Assembly (NCBI RefSeq): GCF_029338235.1
Contig: NZ_CP119785.1
Location: forward strand, 1,364,001 to 1,428,000
DNA from: Haloarcula rara
GTDB lineage: Archaea; Halobacteriota; Halobacteria; Halobacteriales; Haloarculaceae
DNA: 64,000 nt
Reading direction: 5' to 3'
In this document: positions 37,985-45,165 of the stretch, piece after piece
How the letters are laid out: each line of letters opens with the position of its first letter
Position numbering within the stretch: position 1 is the first letter of the stretch
The notes under the pieces: model-generated
Told to the model about the DNA's origin: nothing
What the model saw: the letters and a program-made list of their open reading frames with translations, nothing else
The model's database searches: none
Position numbers and translations under genes: made by a program

Positions 37985-38217
37985 ACGGGCTGGCCAGCCC
38001 GCCGAACAGTCGAATGTTTGTTTTTTCACAAAGACAACTAAACTCCTTAAACTCCTGTAGGCAGCTATAATTTTGAACATTTAGTTGATTCTCCGCATTA
38101 CAGCATGATTGTTTCAATAGTCAGGTTTTTACTTTGCCAGTCAGTTGATTTATCCGAGTATAAGCGCATAGAGCTAAACTACGTTGTGCGGAAAATCGCT
38201 ATACGAGGTAACCAACA
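37985..38217. promoter_or_regulatory. AT-rich leader region of nitrite reductase
   Basis: 233 bases without a gene. GTATAAGCGC at about 38159 and TTTATC at about 38148 are TATA-like and lie about 60 bases before the nirA start. The stretch TTTTGAACATTTAGTTGATT at about 38079 resembles one upstream of the FNT gene (about 32519). Such a motif could be a nitrogen-source operator. Confidence 0.5.
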
Positions 38218-39984
38218 ATGGGCAACAAAGCAGAAGAAGTCAAAGGCGAGATGTACGGGGACGAGGTACGGGAGAAAATAGAGGAGTTCGCGGAGCGCGG
38301 CTGGGAGTCGATTCCGGAAGACGAGCGCGACGAGTGGTTCAAGCGGTTCCTGTTCTGGGGCGTGTTCCACCACCGCGAGGGCCAGGAGTCCTATTTCATG
38401 ATGCGCCTGACCAACTGCGGGGGCGTCCTGGAGCCGGGCCAGCTCCGCGCAGTGGGTGAGGTCGCCGAGGAGTACGCCAGCGGGCCCGTCGAGAACCCCG
38501 AGTTCGGTGACGCGTGGATAGACTTCACCACCCGTCAGTCCATCCAGATGCACTGGCTGAAACTCGAGGACGTCCCGGAGATATGGGACAAGCTCGAGGG
38601 CGTCGGGCTGACCAGTCGGTCGGCCGGCGGCGACACGATGCGAAACATCTCCGGCTGTCCGGTCGCGGGCAAAGGCGAGGAGTACATCGAGTCCCGACCA
38701 ATCCTGGACGAGATTCAGGAGACCATCCGCGGGGACGACGACCTCTGTAACATGCCCCGGAAGTTCAACATCTCGGTGTCGGGCTGCAAGCAGGGGTGTG
38801 CCCAGGACGCCATCAACGACATCGGGCTGGAGCCGGCCCACAAGTTCATCGACGGCGAGGAGGTCAAGGGGTTCAACGTCCGCGTCGGCGGGGGACTGGG
38901 CGGCCGCGAGCCGCGCAACGCCCGCCCGCTGAACCTGTTCATCAGGCCCGAACACGCCGTCGAGACGGTCCGGGAGTTCGTGGAGTACTACCACGAAGAG
39001 GGCAACCGGACGAACCGCTCGAAGAACCGCGCGCGCTTCTTCGTCGACGAGCACGGCACCGAGAAGATCCGCGAGGACCTGGACGAACGGCTCGACTTCG
39101 AGTTCGAGACCGCCGGCACGGACTTCCGTGGCGAGTACACCTACAACGCCGGCAAGAACAGCGAGTTCGGCGCCCACGACCACGTCGGCGTCTACGACCA
39201 GAAAGACGGCAAGAACTACGTGGGCCTCTCGGTGCCTGTCGGTCGGCTCCCCGCCGAGGACGTCGTCAAACTGGCTGACCTGGCCGAGGCCTACGGCTCC
39301 GGCGCGGTGCGGCTCACCCGCCGGCAGAACCCGCTCATCATGGACGTGCCTGACGGCAACCTGGCGAACCTGCTGAACGAGCCGTTCTTAGAGAAGTACT
39401 CGCCGGAGCCGAACCCGTTCACGCAGGGCGCGGTTGCCTGTACCGGGACGGAGTTCTGTTCGCTGGCGCTGACCGAGACCAAGGCCCGGATGGCCCGGAT
39501 GCTGCGCTGGCTTGGCGACAACGTCGAGCTGCCAGGCGACGTCGACCGCATCAAGATGCACTACTCGGGCTGTACCGCCGACTGCGGCCAGGCCATGACC
39601 GGCGACATCGGGCTCCAGGGGATGCGCGCCCGCAAGGACGGCGAGATGGTCGAAGCCCTGGACGTCGGTGTCGGCGGCGGCATGGGCGAGGAGGCGGAGT
39701 TCACCGAGTGGGTCCGCCAGCGCGTCCCGGCGGACGAGGTGCCCGGCATGATTCGCAACATCGCCGAGGCCTACGCGGCGCTGCGCTCGGAGGGCCAGAC
39801 CTTCAGCGACTGGGTCGCCGCCACCGGCCACGAGACCCTCGTCGAACTCGCCGAGCCCGAAGAGGTCGAGGGGTACGAGGACCCCTGCCTCAACGACGCC
39901 AAACAGTCGTGGTACCCCTTCGAGGACGGCGAGAGCCCGGCCCCGACTGACGCCGACGGCCAGCCCATCTCTGCGGACGACTGA
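38218..39984 (+). CDS. nirA: ferredoxin-dependent assimilatory nitrite reductase
   Basis: 588-residue sirohaem and [4Fe-4S] enzyme that reduces nitrite to ammonium in six electron steps, using reduced ferredoxin (a candidate is encoded at 2476). Cluster and sirohaem Cys are in CTGTEFCSLALTETK and HYSGCTADCGQ, spaced as in nitrite/sulfite reductases. N-terminal domains include TRQSIQMHWLKLEDVPEIW and SRSAGGDTMRNISGCPVAG. It resembles haloarchaeal NasD, usually with nitrate reductase nearby; no nitrate reductase is in this window. A short frame follows directly. Confidence 0.93.
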   Translation: MGNKAEEVKGEMYGDEVREKIEEFAERGWESIPEDERDEWFKRFLFWGVFHHREGQESYFMMRLTNCGGVLEPGQLRAVGEVAEEYASGPVENPEFGDAWIDFTTRQSIQMHWLKLEDVPEIWDKLEGVGLTSRSAGGDTMRNISGCPVAGKGEEYIESRPILDEIQETIRGDDDLCNMPRKFNISVSGCKQGCAQDAINDIGLEPAHKFIDGEEVKGFNVRVGGGLGGREPRNARPLNLFIRPEHAVETVREFVEYYHEEGNRTNRSKNRARFFVDEHGTEKIREDLDERLDFEFETAGTDFRGEYTYNAGKNSEFGAHDHVGVYDQKDGKNYVGLSVPVGRLPAEDVVKLADLAEAYGSGAVRLTRRQNPLIMDVPDGNLANLLNEPFLEKYSPEPNPFTQGAVACTGTEFCSLALTETKARMARMLRWLGDNVELPGDVDRIKMHYSGCTADCGQAMTGDIGLQGMRARKDGEMVEALDVGVGGGMGEEAEFTEWVRQRVPADEVPGMIRNIAEAYAALRSEGQTFSDWVAATGHETLVELAEPEEVEGYEDPCLNDAKQSWYPFEDGESPAPTDADGQPISADD

Positions 39985-39986
39985 CC

Positions 39987-40070
39987 ATGCACGAGCCTGA
40001 ACCGCCCGAGACGGAGCCAGAGCACGTCCAGGAGGTGGCCTACGACGCCGCGCCGGAGCTCATCGAGTAG
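39987..40070 (+). CDS. short open frame after nirA
   Basis: A 27-residue frame starts 2 bases after the nirA stop and reads MHEPEPPETEPEHVQEVAY plus a short tail ending in APELIE. Very acidic, no known family. Close spacing and codon use make it a credible translated microprotein, but chance cannot be excluded. The 75 bases after it are not coding. Confidence 0.35.
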   Translation: MHEPEPPETEPEHVQEVAYDAAPELIE

Positions 40071-40145
40071 ACGGGCCACCGCGGCTTGTCAGTGCGGCCA
40101 CCGGTCCGAAGCCGGAACCCCGACGTTCGGTAGAGCGAAGTCGTT

Positions 40146-40261
40146 CGAAAGGCGCTTAGCGCCTTTCGTGATGAGCGTGGGACCAACGGTCCCACGAACC
40201 TGCGAACGGGCGGCTCTGCCGCCCGTGAGCAGATGACGAGAGACGCCACCGGCGTCTCTCG
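40146..40261. repeat. array of four perfect hairpins with 3-nt loops
   Basis: Four consecutive perfect stem-loops, each with a 3-base loop. Arms: CGAAAGGCGC (40146-40155; loop TTA), CGTGGGACC (40176-40184; loop AAC), ACGGGCGGC (40206-40214; loop TCT) and CGAGAGACGCC (40237-40247; loop ACC). Spacers are 7, 9 and 10 bases. Stem sequences differ from one another. The array lies in a 400-base gene-free gap between nirA and a hypothetical gene. Confidence 0.9.
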
Positions 40262-40342
40262 AACCACCCATCAGATATCTCCGATTTCTGAGGACGGCAC
40301 CGCTCGTGTCCACCTGTGCCGTCGGCTCGCTTTCTGCGAGTG

Positions 40343-40405
40343 ATACGCGGCTGTACGTTCGTACAGCTATTCTCGGTGGCGTGCGTTTGGTACAGCCGGC
40401 AGTAT
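40343..40405. mobile_element. candidate MITE-like element, copy 2
   Basis: About 63 bases, related to the element at 33756. It opens ATACGCGGCTGTACGTTC, shares the palindrome CTGTACG-TT-CGTACAG and CTATTC, and closes TACAGCCGGCAGTAT at 40391-40405, identical to the right end of copy 1. The left end lacks two bases compared with copy 1. Both copies sit in intergenic DNA flanking the carbon/nitrogen genes. Confidence 0.5.
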
Positions 40406-40472
40406 GGGCATCGTTCCGATACGTGCCTCTTCCTGACGGGCATTTTTGTACCGTTACAGTGATGGATTTCGT

Positions 40473-41177
40473 ATGACCGAGGAGTTCGATACAGCCAACT
40501 CGCTGCTGGACCCGCTGCCCGGCGAAAAAGTCCCGTATGACAAACGCGAGGCTATCTGCGACGAACTCCCGCTCGGTGTCCCGACCAGCGCCGTCGTGCC
40601 CGATGCCGCTCTGGAACTCGAAACGATTCTCGACGATATCCACGTCAACGGGGGCGCCCATCTCGGAGCAGTGCGTGTCTTGCCGGACGAGCGATTCGAC
40701 TGGGCCCTCTCACGGGGCTCCAGTCGACTGCTCCGTCGTCGCGTCCTCTCTTCGGCGGCGCTTGCCGAGACGCTCCCGGAACTGGAACTCTCAGCCGACC
40801 GCAAGCACGAGGCGTTCGACGATATCGAGTGGGAGCACTACCCGTCGTACACGCTTGATGGCTACCTCACGGAAAATCTCGTTGCCGGCGGGGCGTACTA
40901 CAGTTTCCTAGAGCCGCCGTTTCAGGACATCGACGAGACCGTACCCGGTTACGAGCACGTTCCTGAATCCTACGGGGACCGAAAGGACGCCAAACGGCTC
41001 GCCGAGCGGTTCGTCGAAGCCGTCTTCGGCGAGCGATACGGGGAGTTCACCGTGGCGTTCACCGACGAGGGGTGGTGTGACTGGTTCCAAAATATAAGCG
41101 TCTGGAACCGGACGTACTTCTGTTTCGACCGCCGAACGCGACTGGTGTGGGTGCTGGCCGTAACGGGAAGCGATTGA
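40473..41177 (+). CDS. hypothetical protein
   Basis: 234-residue soluble acidic protein, not recognised. It begins MTEEFDTANSLLDPLPGEK, contains WEHYPSYTLDGYLTENLVAGG in the middle and ends DWFQNISVWNRTYFCFDRRT. No known motif is visible. The ATG at 40473 is preferred over one nine codons upstream. An inverted-repeat element lies 68 bases upstream, and a piece of the same repeat follows the stop codon at once. The gene may therefore have arrived with a small mobile element, or may be a toxin- or defence-type single gene; both ideas are guesses. Confidence 0.6.
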   Translation: MTEEFDTANSLLDPLPGEKVPYDKREAICDELPLGVPTSAVVPDAALELETILDDIHVNGGAHLGAVRVLPDERFDWALSRGSSRLLRRRVLSSAALAETLPELELSADRKHEAFDDIEWEHYPSYTLDGYLTENLVAGGAYYSFLEPPFQDIDETVPGYEHVPESYGDRKDAKRLAERFVEAVFGERYGEFTVAFTDEGWCDWFQNISVWNRTYFCFDRRTRLVWVLAVTGSD

Positions 41178-41190
41178 TACACCGGCAGTA
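41178..41190 (+). repeat. solo end of the MITE-like repeat
   Basis: TACACCGGCAGTA begins directly after the stop codon of the hypothetical gene. It matches the end TACAGCCGGCAGTA of the elements at 33756 and 40343 except for one missing G. In all three places the stretch TGATAC or its equivalent sits at the boundary. Confidence 0.4.
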
Positions 41191-41208
41191 CGTTCCCAGA
41201 CCGGACAC

Positions 41209-41850
41209 TTACACCAGGTCGTCGGCCTGCGTGTCGGCTTCGACGTCGGTGTCGAGGTCGATACCCTGGATGAGGGCGACCAGGTCCGCCAGCTCTGGAA
41301 AGGTGTAGACCGTCATCCCCAGGTCGCCGTCCTCGACGGTAATCTGTGAATCGATGACGAAGACGAGTTCCGAGTCGGGCCAGCCGCCCATCTTCTCGAT
41401 GATGTTTGCGGCCGGACCGAGCACGAAGTTCGGCGTCCCCATGTCGATGGTCGTGTCCAGCACGTTCGCCCAGCCGTCGATGAAGGCGGAGGTCATGATG
41501 TTGCCGATCTCCTGCATCGCGGAGCGCTCCATCTCCGAAAAGCCCTCGTCGTCGCCGCCCCCACCCATCCCGCCCATCATCGCGCCGGCGAGTCGCTTGC
41601 TGTCGGCCGGGTCGAGCATGAACAGGACGTAGCCGTAGGGCGGTTCGTTCAGCTCGACGTAGATGCCGACCTGCCGCTCGTCGCCGATGTGTGTCGTGAC
41701 GTCGTCGATATCGAGGAAGTTAATCTGAGACGTGTGGACCGACGCGGAAAGCCCCGTGAGCTGTCCGAGGTGGTCCGCGACGGTCCCCGACCCCTCCTTT
41801 GCCATCTGGTTGAAGAGGTCGAGCTTTCGCACGTCGACTTGCAGGCCCAT
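41209..41850 (-). CDS. cheC: CheC-like chemotaxis phosphatase
   Basis: 213-residue CheC-family protein that dephosphorylates CheY-P. The second phosphatase helix FSEMERSAMQEIGNIMTSAF has the [DS]xxxExxN pattern. The first helix (LDLFNQMAKEGSGTVADHLG) lacks the full Glu/Asn pair, so only one site looks active. A Gly-rich linker (MMGGMGGGGDDEG) lies between the halves. It stands apart from a full che operon in this window. A transducer is encoded at 28225. Confidence 0.87.
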   Translation of the reverse strand: MGLQVDVRKLDLFNQMAKEGSGTVADHLGQLTGLSASVHTSQINFLDIDDVTTHIGDERQVGIYVELNEPPYGYVLFMLDPADSKRLAGAMMGGMGGGGDDEGFSEMERSAMQEIGNIMTSAFIDGWANVLDTTIDMGTPNFVLGPAANIIEKMGGWPDSELVFVIDSQITVEDGDLGMTVYTFPELADLVALIQGIDLDTDVEADTQADDLV

Positions 41851-41944
41851 ACCCCATCGAACGAGTGGACCGGCTTAATGGCACCGTCGCCACTATCAGA
41901 AGTGGTTCCTGTGGCTGTCGCTCGTCGGTGTCGGAGAACGGAGA

Positions 41945-42058
41945 ACACACGGAGACCGTGTGTCCACCCTGCGCGGCAGTACAGCCGCGCAGGTGTGTCA
42001 CACGACGCGGCTGTGTGCCGCGTCGGTAGTGCGACGCTGCGGCAATGCAGCCGCAGCG
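41945..42058. repeat. array of four hairpins downstream of the Lrp gene
   Basis: Four stem-loops: ACACACGG (41945-41952; loop AGA), CTGCGCGGC (41969-41977; loop of 6), CGACGCGGC (42003-42011; loop of 5) and CGCTGCGGC (42035-42043; loop of 6). Each arm is perfectly matched. It lies immediately 3' of the Lrp gene and upstream of cheC, which is on the same strand. One of the stems could act as a terminator, but four in a row is more than needed. Confidence 0.85.
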
Positions 42059-42063
42059 GTAGT

Positions 42064-42522
42064 TTACTCGCCGGTGTCGTCGACCGGGAACTGTTCGTGT
42101 TCGCGGACCGTATTCAGCACGACGGAGGTGGCTGCGGAGCGGATATCAGGGTCGGTCAGCAGTTCCTTGATGTGTGCGTTCATCTCTTCGGTGTCACGGA
42201 ACTTCCCAACGGCGACGATGTCGTGGCTGCCGGTCACCTCGTACACCGCGACCATGTTGTCAAGGTCGCGGAGCCGCTCTGTCACCGTCTCGAGCCCGCT
42301 GCCATCGACCGACAGCTGGAAGACGGCAGTCACGTCGTACCCCAGTGCCTCGTAGTCGACGCGAGCGGTGTACTCCTCGATGACGCCGGTCTCGACCAGC
42401 TGGTCCATCCGTCGCGACACGGTCGTCGCGGCGACGCCGGTCTCGGCGGCGACATCGCGGGCACTCGCCCGCCCGTCGCGGAGTAGGGCGTTCACCACCT
42501 GTCTGTCGATATCGTCGACCAT
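42064..42522 (-). CDS. Lrp/AsnC-family transcriptional regulator
   Basis: 152-residue regulator: an N-terminal helix-turn-helix (DDIDRQVVNALLRDGRASAR, VAAETGVAATTVSRRMDQL) and a C-terminal RAM ligand domain (VTAVFQLSVDGSGLETV, NMVAVYEVTGSHDIVAVG). Lrp-type regulators bind amino acids and sense nitrogen status. It follows glnK by 10 bases in the amt-glnK direction, so it is probably the third gene of that operon and may control it. Confidence 0.88.
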   Translation of the reverse strand: MVDDIDRQVVNALLRDGRASARDVAAETGVAATTVSRRMDQLVETGVIEEYTARVDYEALGYDVTAVFQLSVDGSGLETVTERLRDLDNMVAVYEVTGSHDIVAVGKFRDTEEMNAHIKELLTDPDIRSAATSVVLNTVREHEQFPVDDTGE

Positions 42523-42532
42523 CGCCCGCCGC

Positions 42533-42889
42533 TCAGACGGCCTCGGGACCGGTCTTGCCTGTTCGGACCTGGTAGGCGTCGTCGACCGGGAGGACGAAGA
42601 TCTTGCCGTCGCCCTTCTCGCCCGTGTGGGCGCCCTCGGCGATGGCTTCGACCACGTCCTCGGCGGGGATGTCCGCGACGACCGTCTCGATTTTGACCTT
42701 CTGGTGGAGGTCGACGACGTACTCCTCGCCGCGCCACTGCCCTTTCTTCGCGGGCTGTGAGCCGCGGCCGGAGACGTTCGTCACTGTCAGCGAGGGCGCG
42801 CCGACTTCCGCGAGCGACTGTTTCACGTCGCCGAGTTTGTCTGGACGGACCATTGCAACGATCATCTTGATGTCAGTTTCGTCAGTCAT
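42533..42889 (-). CDS. glnK: PII nitrogen signalling protein
   Basis: 118-residue PII protein that senses 2-oxoglutarate and ATP/ADP and blocks Amt. The T-loop reads [20 protein letters not shown] and keeps the Tyr. The B-loop is [19 protein letters not shown]. The start overlaps the amt stop by 8 bases, so translation is coupled. It is encoded downstream of amt, whereas many genomes have glnK first. Confidence 0.94.
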   Translation of the reverse strand: MTDETDIKMIVAMVRPDKLGDVKQSLAEVGAPSLTVTNVSGRGSQPAKKGQWRGEEYVVDLHQKVKIETVVADIPAEDVVEAIAEGAHTGEKGDGKIFVLPVDDAYQVRTGKTGPEAV

Positions 42890-44213
42890 CTTTGGAACCT
42901 CCGTCAGTTCGCACGTCTTCGGTCATGATACCACCGTCTGCCACGACGCTCTCACCCGAGCCGAACTCGGGGTAGGTCTCGACGCCGTGTTCGCTGACGT
43001 CGAGACCTTCCTGTTCGTGTTCGGGCGTGACGCGGGCCTGACCGATGGCCTTGAGCACGGCCCAGACCGCACCGGTCGCGACAATCGTCCACGCCGCGAT
43101 GGCCGTGACGCCGATGAGCTGTGCGACGAACGCGTTCGCGATGGAGTCGACGGTGCCGGGCACGGCGACGAACGGGAACATCAGCGTCCCGAGCACACCG
43201 GCGCTCCCGTGGACCGGGAAGACGGCACAGACGTCGTCGATCTTCAGGCGCTTCTCGATGAAGCTGAAGACGATGGGCAGCTGAGCGCCCGCGAGGCCAC
43301 CGACGAGGAACGCGCCCCACCAGGTGGTGGTGTCCGGAATCGCGGTGATGCCGACCAGGCCGGCCAGCAGCCCGTTGGCCACGTAGAGGGTGTCGACCTT
43401 GCCGGTCTTGGCCCAGGCGACGGCCGCGGCGCCGATGGCACCGCAGGCCATCGCGATGGTCGTCGTCATCGCGACGCGACCGACGTAGGAGAACGCACCG
43501 AGCGAGAGCGCACCGTCCTCGAGGGCGAACACCGTCGCGGCGGTGCCGACGTTGAACCCGTACCAGCCGAACGCGAGGATGAGCGTCCCGAGCACGGCGA
43601 AGGTCAGCGAGTGACCGGGGATGACGTTCGCGCTCCCGTCCTCGTTGTACCGGCCCATGCGCGGACCGAGGACGTAGGCGGCGGTGAGGCCGGCGATGCC
43701 GCCCATGCCGTGGACGATCATCCCGCCGGCGAAGTCGTGGAACGCCTCGCCGCCGAAGCTGATGTACGCGCCGGACCACGTGATGCCCGTCACGAACGGG
43801 TAGATGACCGCGGCCAGCAGGAACGTGTAGGTCACGTAGGCGCGGAGTTTCGCGCGGCCGGCGACGGCCCCGGAGACGATGGTCGCCGCCGTCATCGCGA
43901 AGACGGCGCCGAACAGCCAGCTGACCCAGCTGTTGGGGTCAGAGGTCTCGAACGCCGGGACGAAGCCGCCACCGCCGACCAGTGACGAGAACCCGGCGCC
44001 GATGAGGAAGAACACCGTCACCCCGACCGACCAGGTGAGCAGGTTCTTCGTGAGCTGGTTCGCGACGTTCTTCGAGCGCACCTGCCCCGCCTCGAGCATG
44101 GCGAAGCCGGCGTGCATGAAGAAGATCAGGAACGTTACGACTAGGACCCACAGGAGGTTTACTCCCGTGACTATCGTTTCGAGGTCGCTTGCTTGGAGTG
44201 GTTCGAGTACCAT
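42882..44213 (-). CDS. amt: ammonium transporter
   Basis: 443-residue Amt/Mep/Rh channel for ammonium. Eleven helices are expected; [19 protein letters not shown] is the usual opening, [19 protein letters not shown] holds the first pore His, and [14 protein letters not shown] holds the second. The C-terminal cytoplasmic tail ([20 protein letters not shown]) is the part GlnK docks to. The start is the ATG at 44213. The promoter region has inverted GAACGTCC-type motifs. Confidence 0.94.
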   Translation of the reverse strand: MVLEPLQASDLETIVTGVNLLWVLVVTFLIFFMHAGFAMLEAGQVRSKNVANQLTKNLLTWSVGVTVFFLIGAGFSSLVGGGGFVPAFETSDPNSWVSWLFGAVFAMTAATIVSGAVAGRAKLRAYVTYTFLLAAVIYPFVTGITWSGAYISFGGEAFHDFAGGMIVHGMGGIAGLTAAYVLGPRMGRYNEDGSANVIPGHSLTFAVLGTLILAFGWYGFNVGTAATVFALEDGALSLGAFSYVGRVAMTTTIAMACGAIGAAAVAWAKTGKVDTLYVANGLLAGLVGITAIPDTTTWWGAFLVGGLAGAQLPIVFSFIEKRLKIDDVCAVFPVHGSAGVLGTLMFPFVAVPGTVDSIANAFVAQLIGVTAIAAWTIVATGAVWAVLKAIGQARVTPEHEQEGLDVSEHGVETYPEFGSGESVVADGGIMTEDVRTDGGSKDD

Positions 44214-44234
44214 GATTTCTGTCTGATTATTGCG

Positions 44235-44450
44235 TTTGAACGTCCAACTTTATCGGCGCGAGCGCCAACTTCGTCAAGTCGTTCACGGAGAAATCTCTGG
44301 CAAGACCAGTACATAAAGATTGGCTTTACGAAATCAGATAGTACGCGATTTAAGCATACGAACGTCCATAGTATTGCATGATATAATGGATTTAAGGTTG
44401 TTCTCCGTCAAGAAACTCGGCATCTGTCTACTGAGATTTTGGACGTTCGT
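44235..44450. promoter_or_regulatory. candidate operator sites upstream of amt
   Basis: Three copies of one motif: TTTGAACGTCCAA at 44235-44247 (22 bases from the amt start), ACGAACGTCC at 44358-44367 and its exact reverse complement GGACGTTCGT at 44441-44450. The last two face each other 73 bases apart. A fourth, GAACGTCCGT, lies at 44951-44960. The repeat and inverted layout suit a dimeric regulator such as the Lrp protein encoded in the operon. Confidence 0.5.
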
Positions 44451-44659
44451 AAACCCCGATTTCGCCGCTTCGAGGCCACAGCGGGGTGTTTTGCTTGCGC
44501 GCGCCGGCCCCGAGACTATCTGACCCAGTACACAGGCGGAGAACGGTCGACAAACGGTCACGAGCGGGCATCAATCTCACAATCGGCGATTCGGTGGCCG
44601 GGCGACGGTGGCGAGACTGTCAGTTCGAAAGATAACCCCGGCTAAAAATTTACGTTCGG

Positions 44660-44728
44660 TCAGTGTCGGTCGGCGATATCCTCGGCGAAATACGCGAGGA
44701 TACGGTCGGCACCGGCCCGTCTGATACT
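44660..44728 (-). pseudogene. hemB: 3' remnant of hemB
   Basis: The reverse strand encodes SIRRAGADRILAYFAEDIA followed by DRH and a stop. The C-terminus of the intact hemB at 48104 reads SIKRAGADLVLTYFAEDIA followed by DRL, so about 18 of 22 residues match. No hemB-like sequence is visible upstream of it. It is a diverged duplicate end, not functional by itself. Confidence 0.7.
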
Positions 44729-44950
44729 GACGCGGCATCGAAAGCTGTGCCCAGCCGCCCCACCAGCGACGAGATGCCGGAGCCGTGAGAGACTACTGTC
44801 ACTTGACCGGCAGGCCGGTTGTGGTACGGGACACGTTCGAGCGCACCGAGCCGGTCCAGCATGACGAGGGTCGCGTGCGTGAAGTGGGATGTCCGTTGCA
44901 GATAAATTTGGCATCTGTCAAGATTTCAGTCGCTAATTAGCTGGGCGATT

Positions 44951-44960
44951 GAACGTCCGT
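44951..44960 (+). promoter_or_regulatory. fourth GAACGTCC motif
   Basis: GAACGTCCGT within GATTGAACGTCCGTAAAC. It lies about 740 bases upstream of amt and 206 bases upstream of the transducer gene, so it could belong to either or to an unannotated transcript. Confidence 0.35.
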
Positions 44961-45165
44961 AAACAAATTTTTGCTAGATATTACCAAGTTTGTCCCGGAA
45001 TAGGCCGTATACAGTCAATAAACTGGACCGTTATCACCCATTAGTATTATAATTCTCGGCGTAATTGAATATTCCGTACAATGACGAGAGTATATGGACG
45101 CGCGTTGTGTTGTCGTCGACAGCTGTTAATTGAACAGGGTCGGACTTCGGAGGAAAGTTGCGGGA

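Larger units (their letters stand above)
44214..45165. promoter_or_regulatory. 950-base AT-rich region between divergent amt and transducer genes
   Basis: No intact gene. It holds four copies of a GAACGTCC motif, a 3' remnant of hemB at 44660-44728, and TATA-like stretches such as AGTATTATAATTC near 45047. The frame at 44660-44914 is only meaningful at its hemB end. The composition is distinctly lower in GC than flanking coding DNA. Confidence 0.5.

Noticed and set aside
44660..44914. 84-codon minus-strand frame as a gene
   Set aside because: Only its last 23 codons resemble a protein, and they match the hemB end; the rest is not protein-like.
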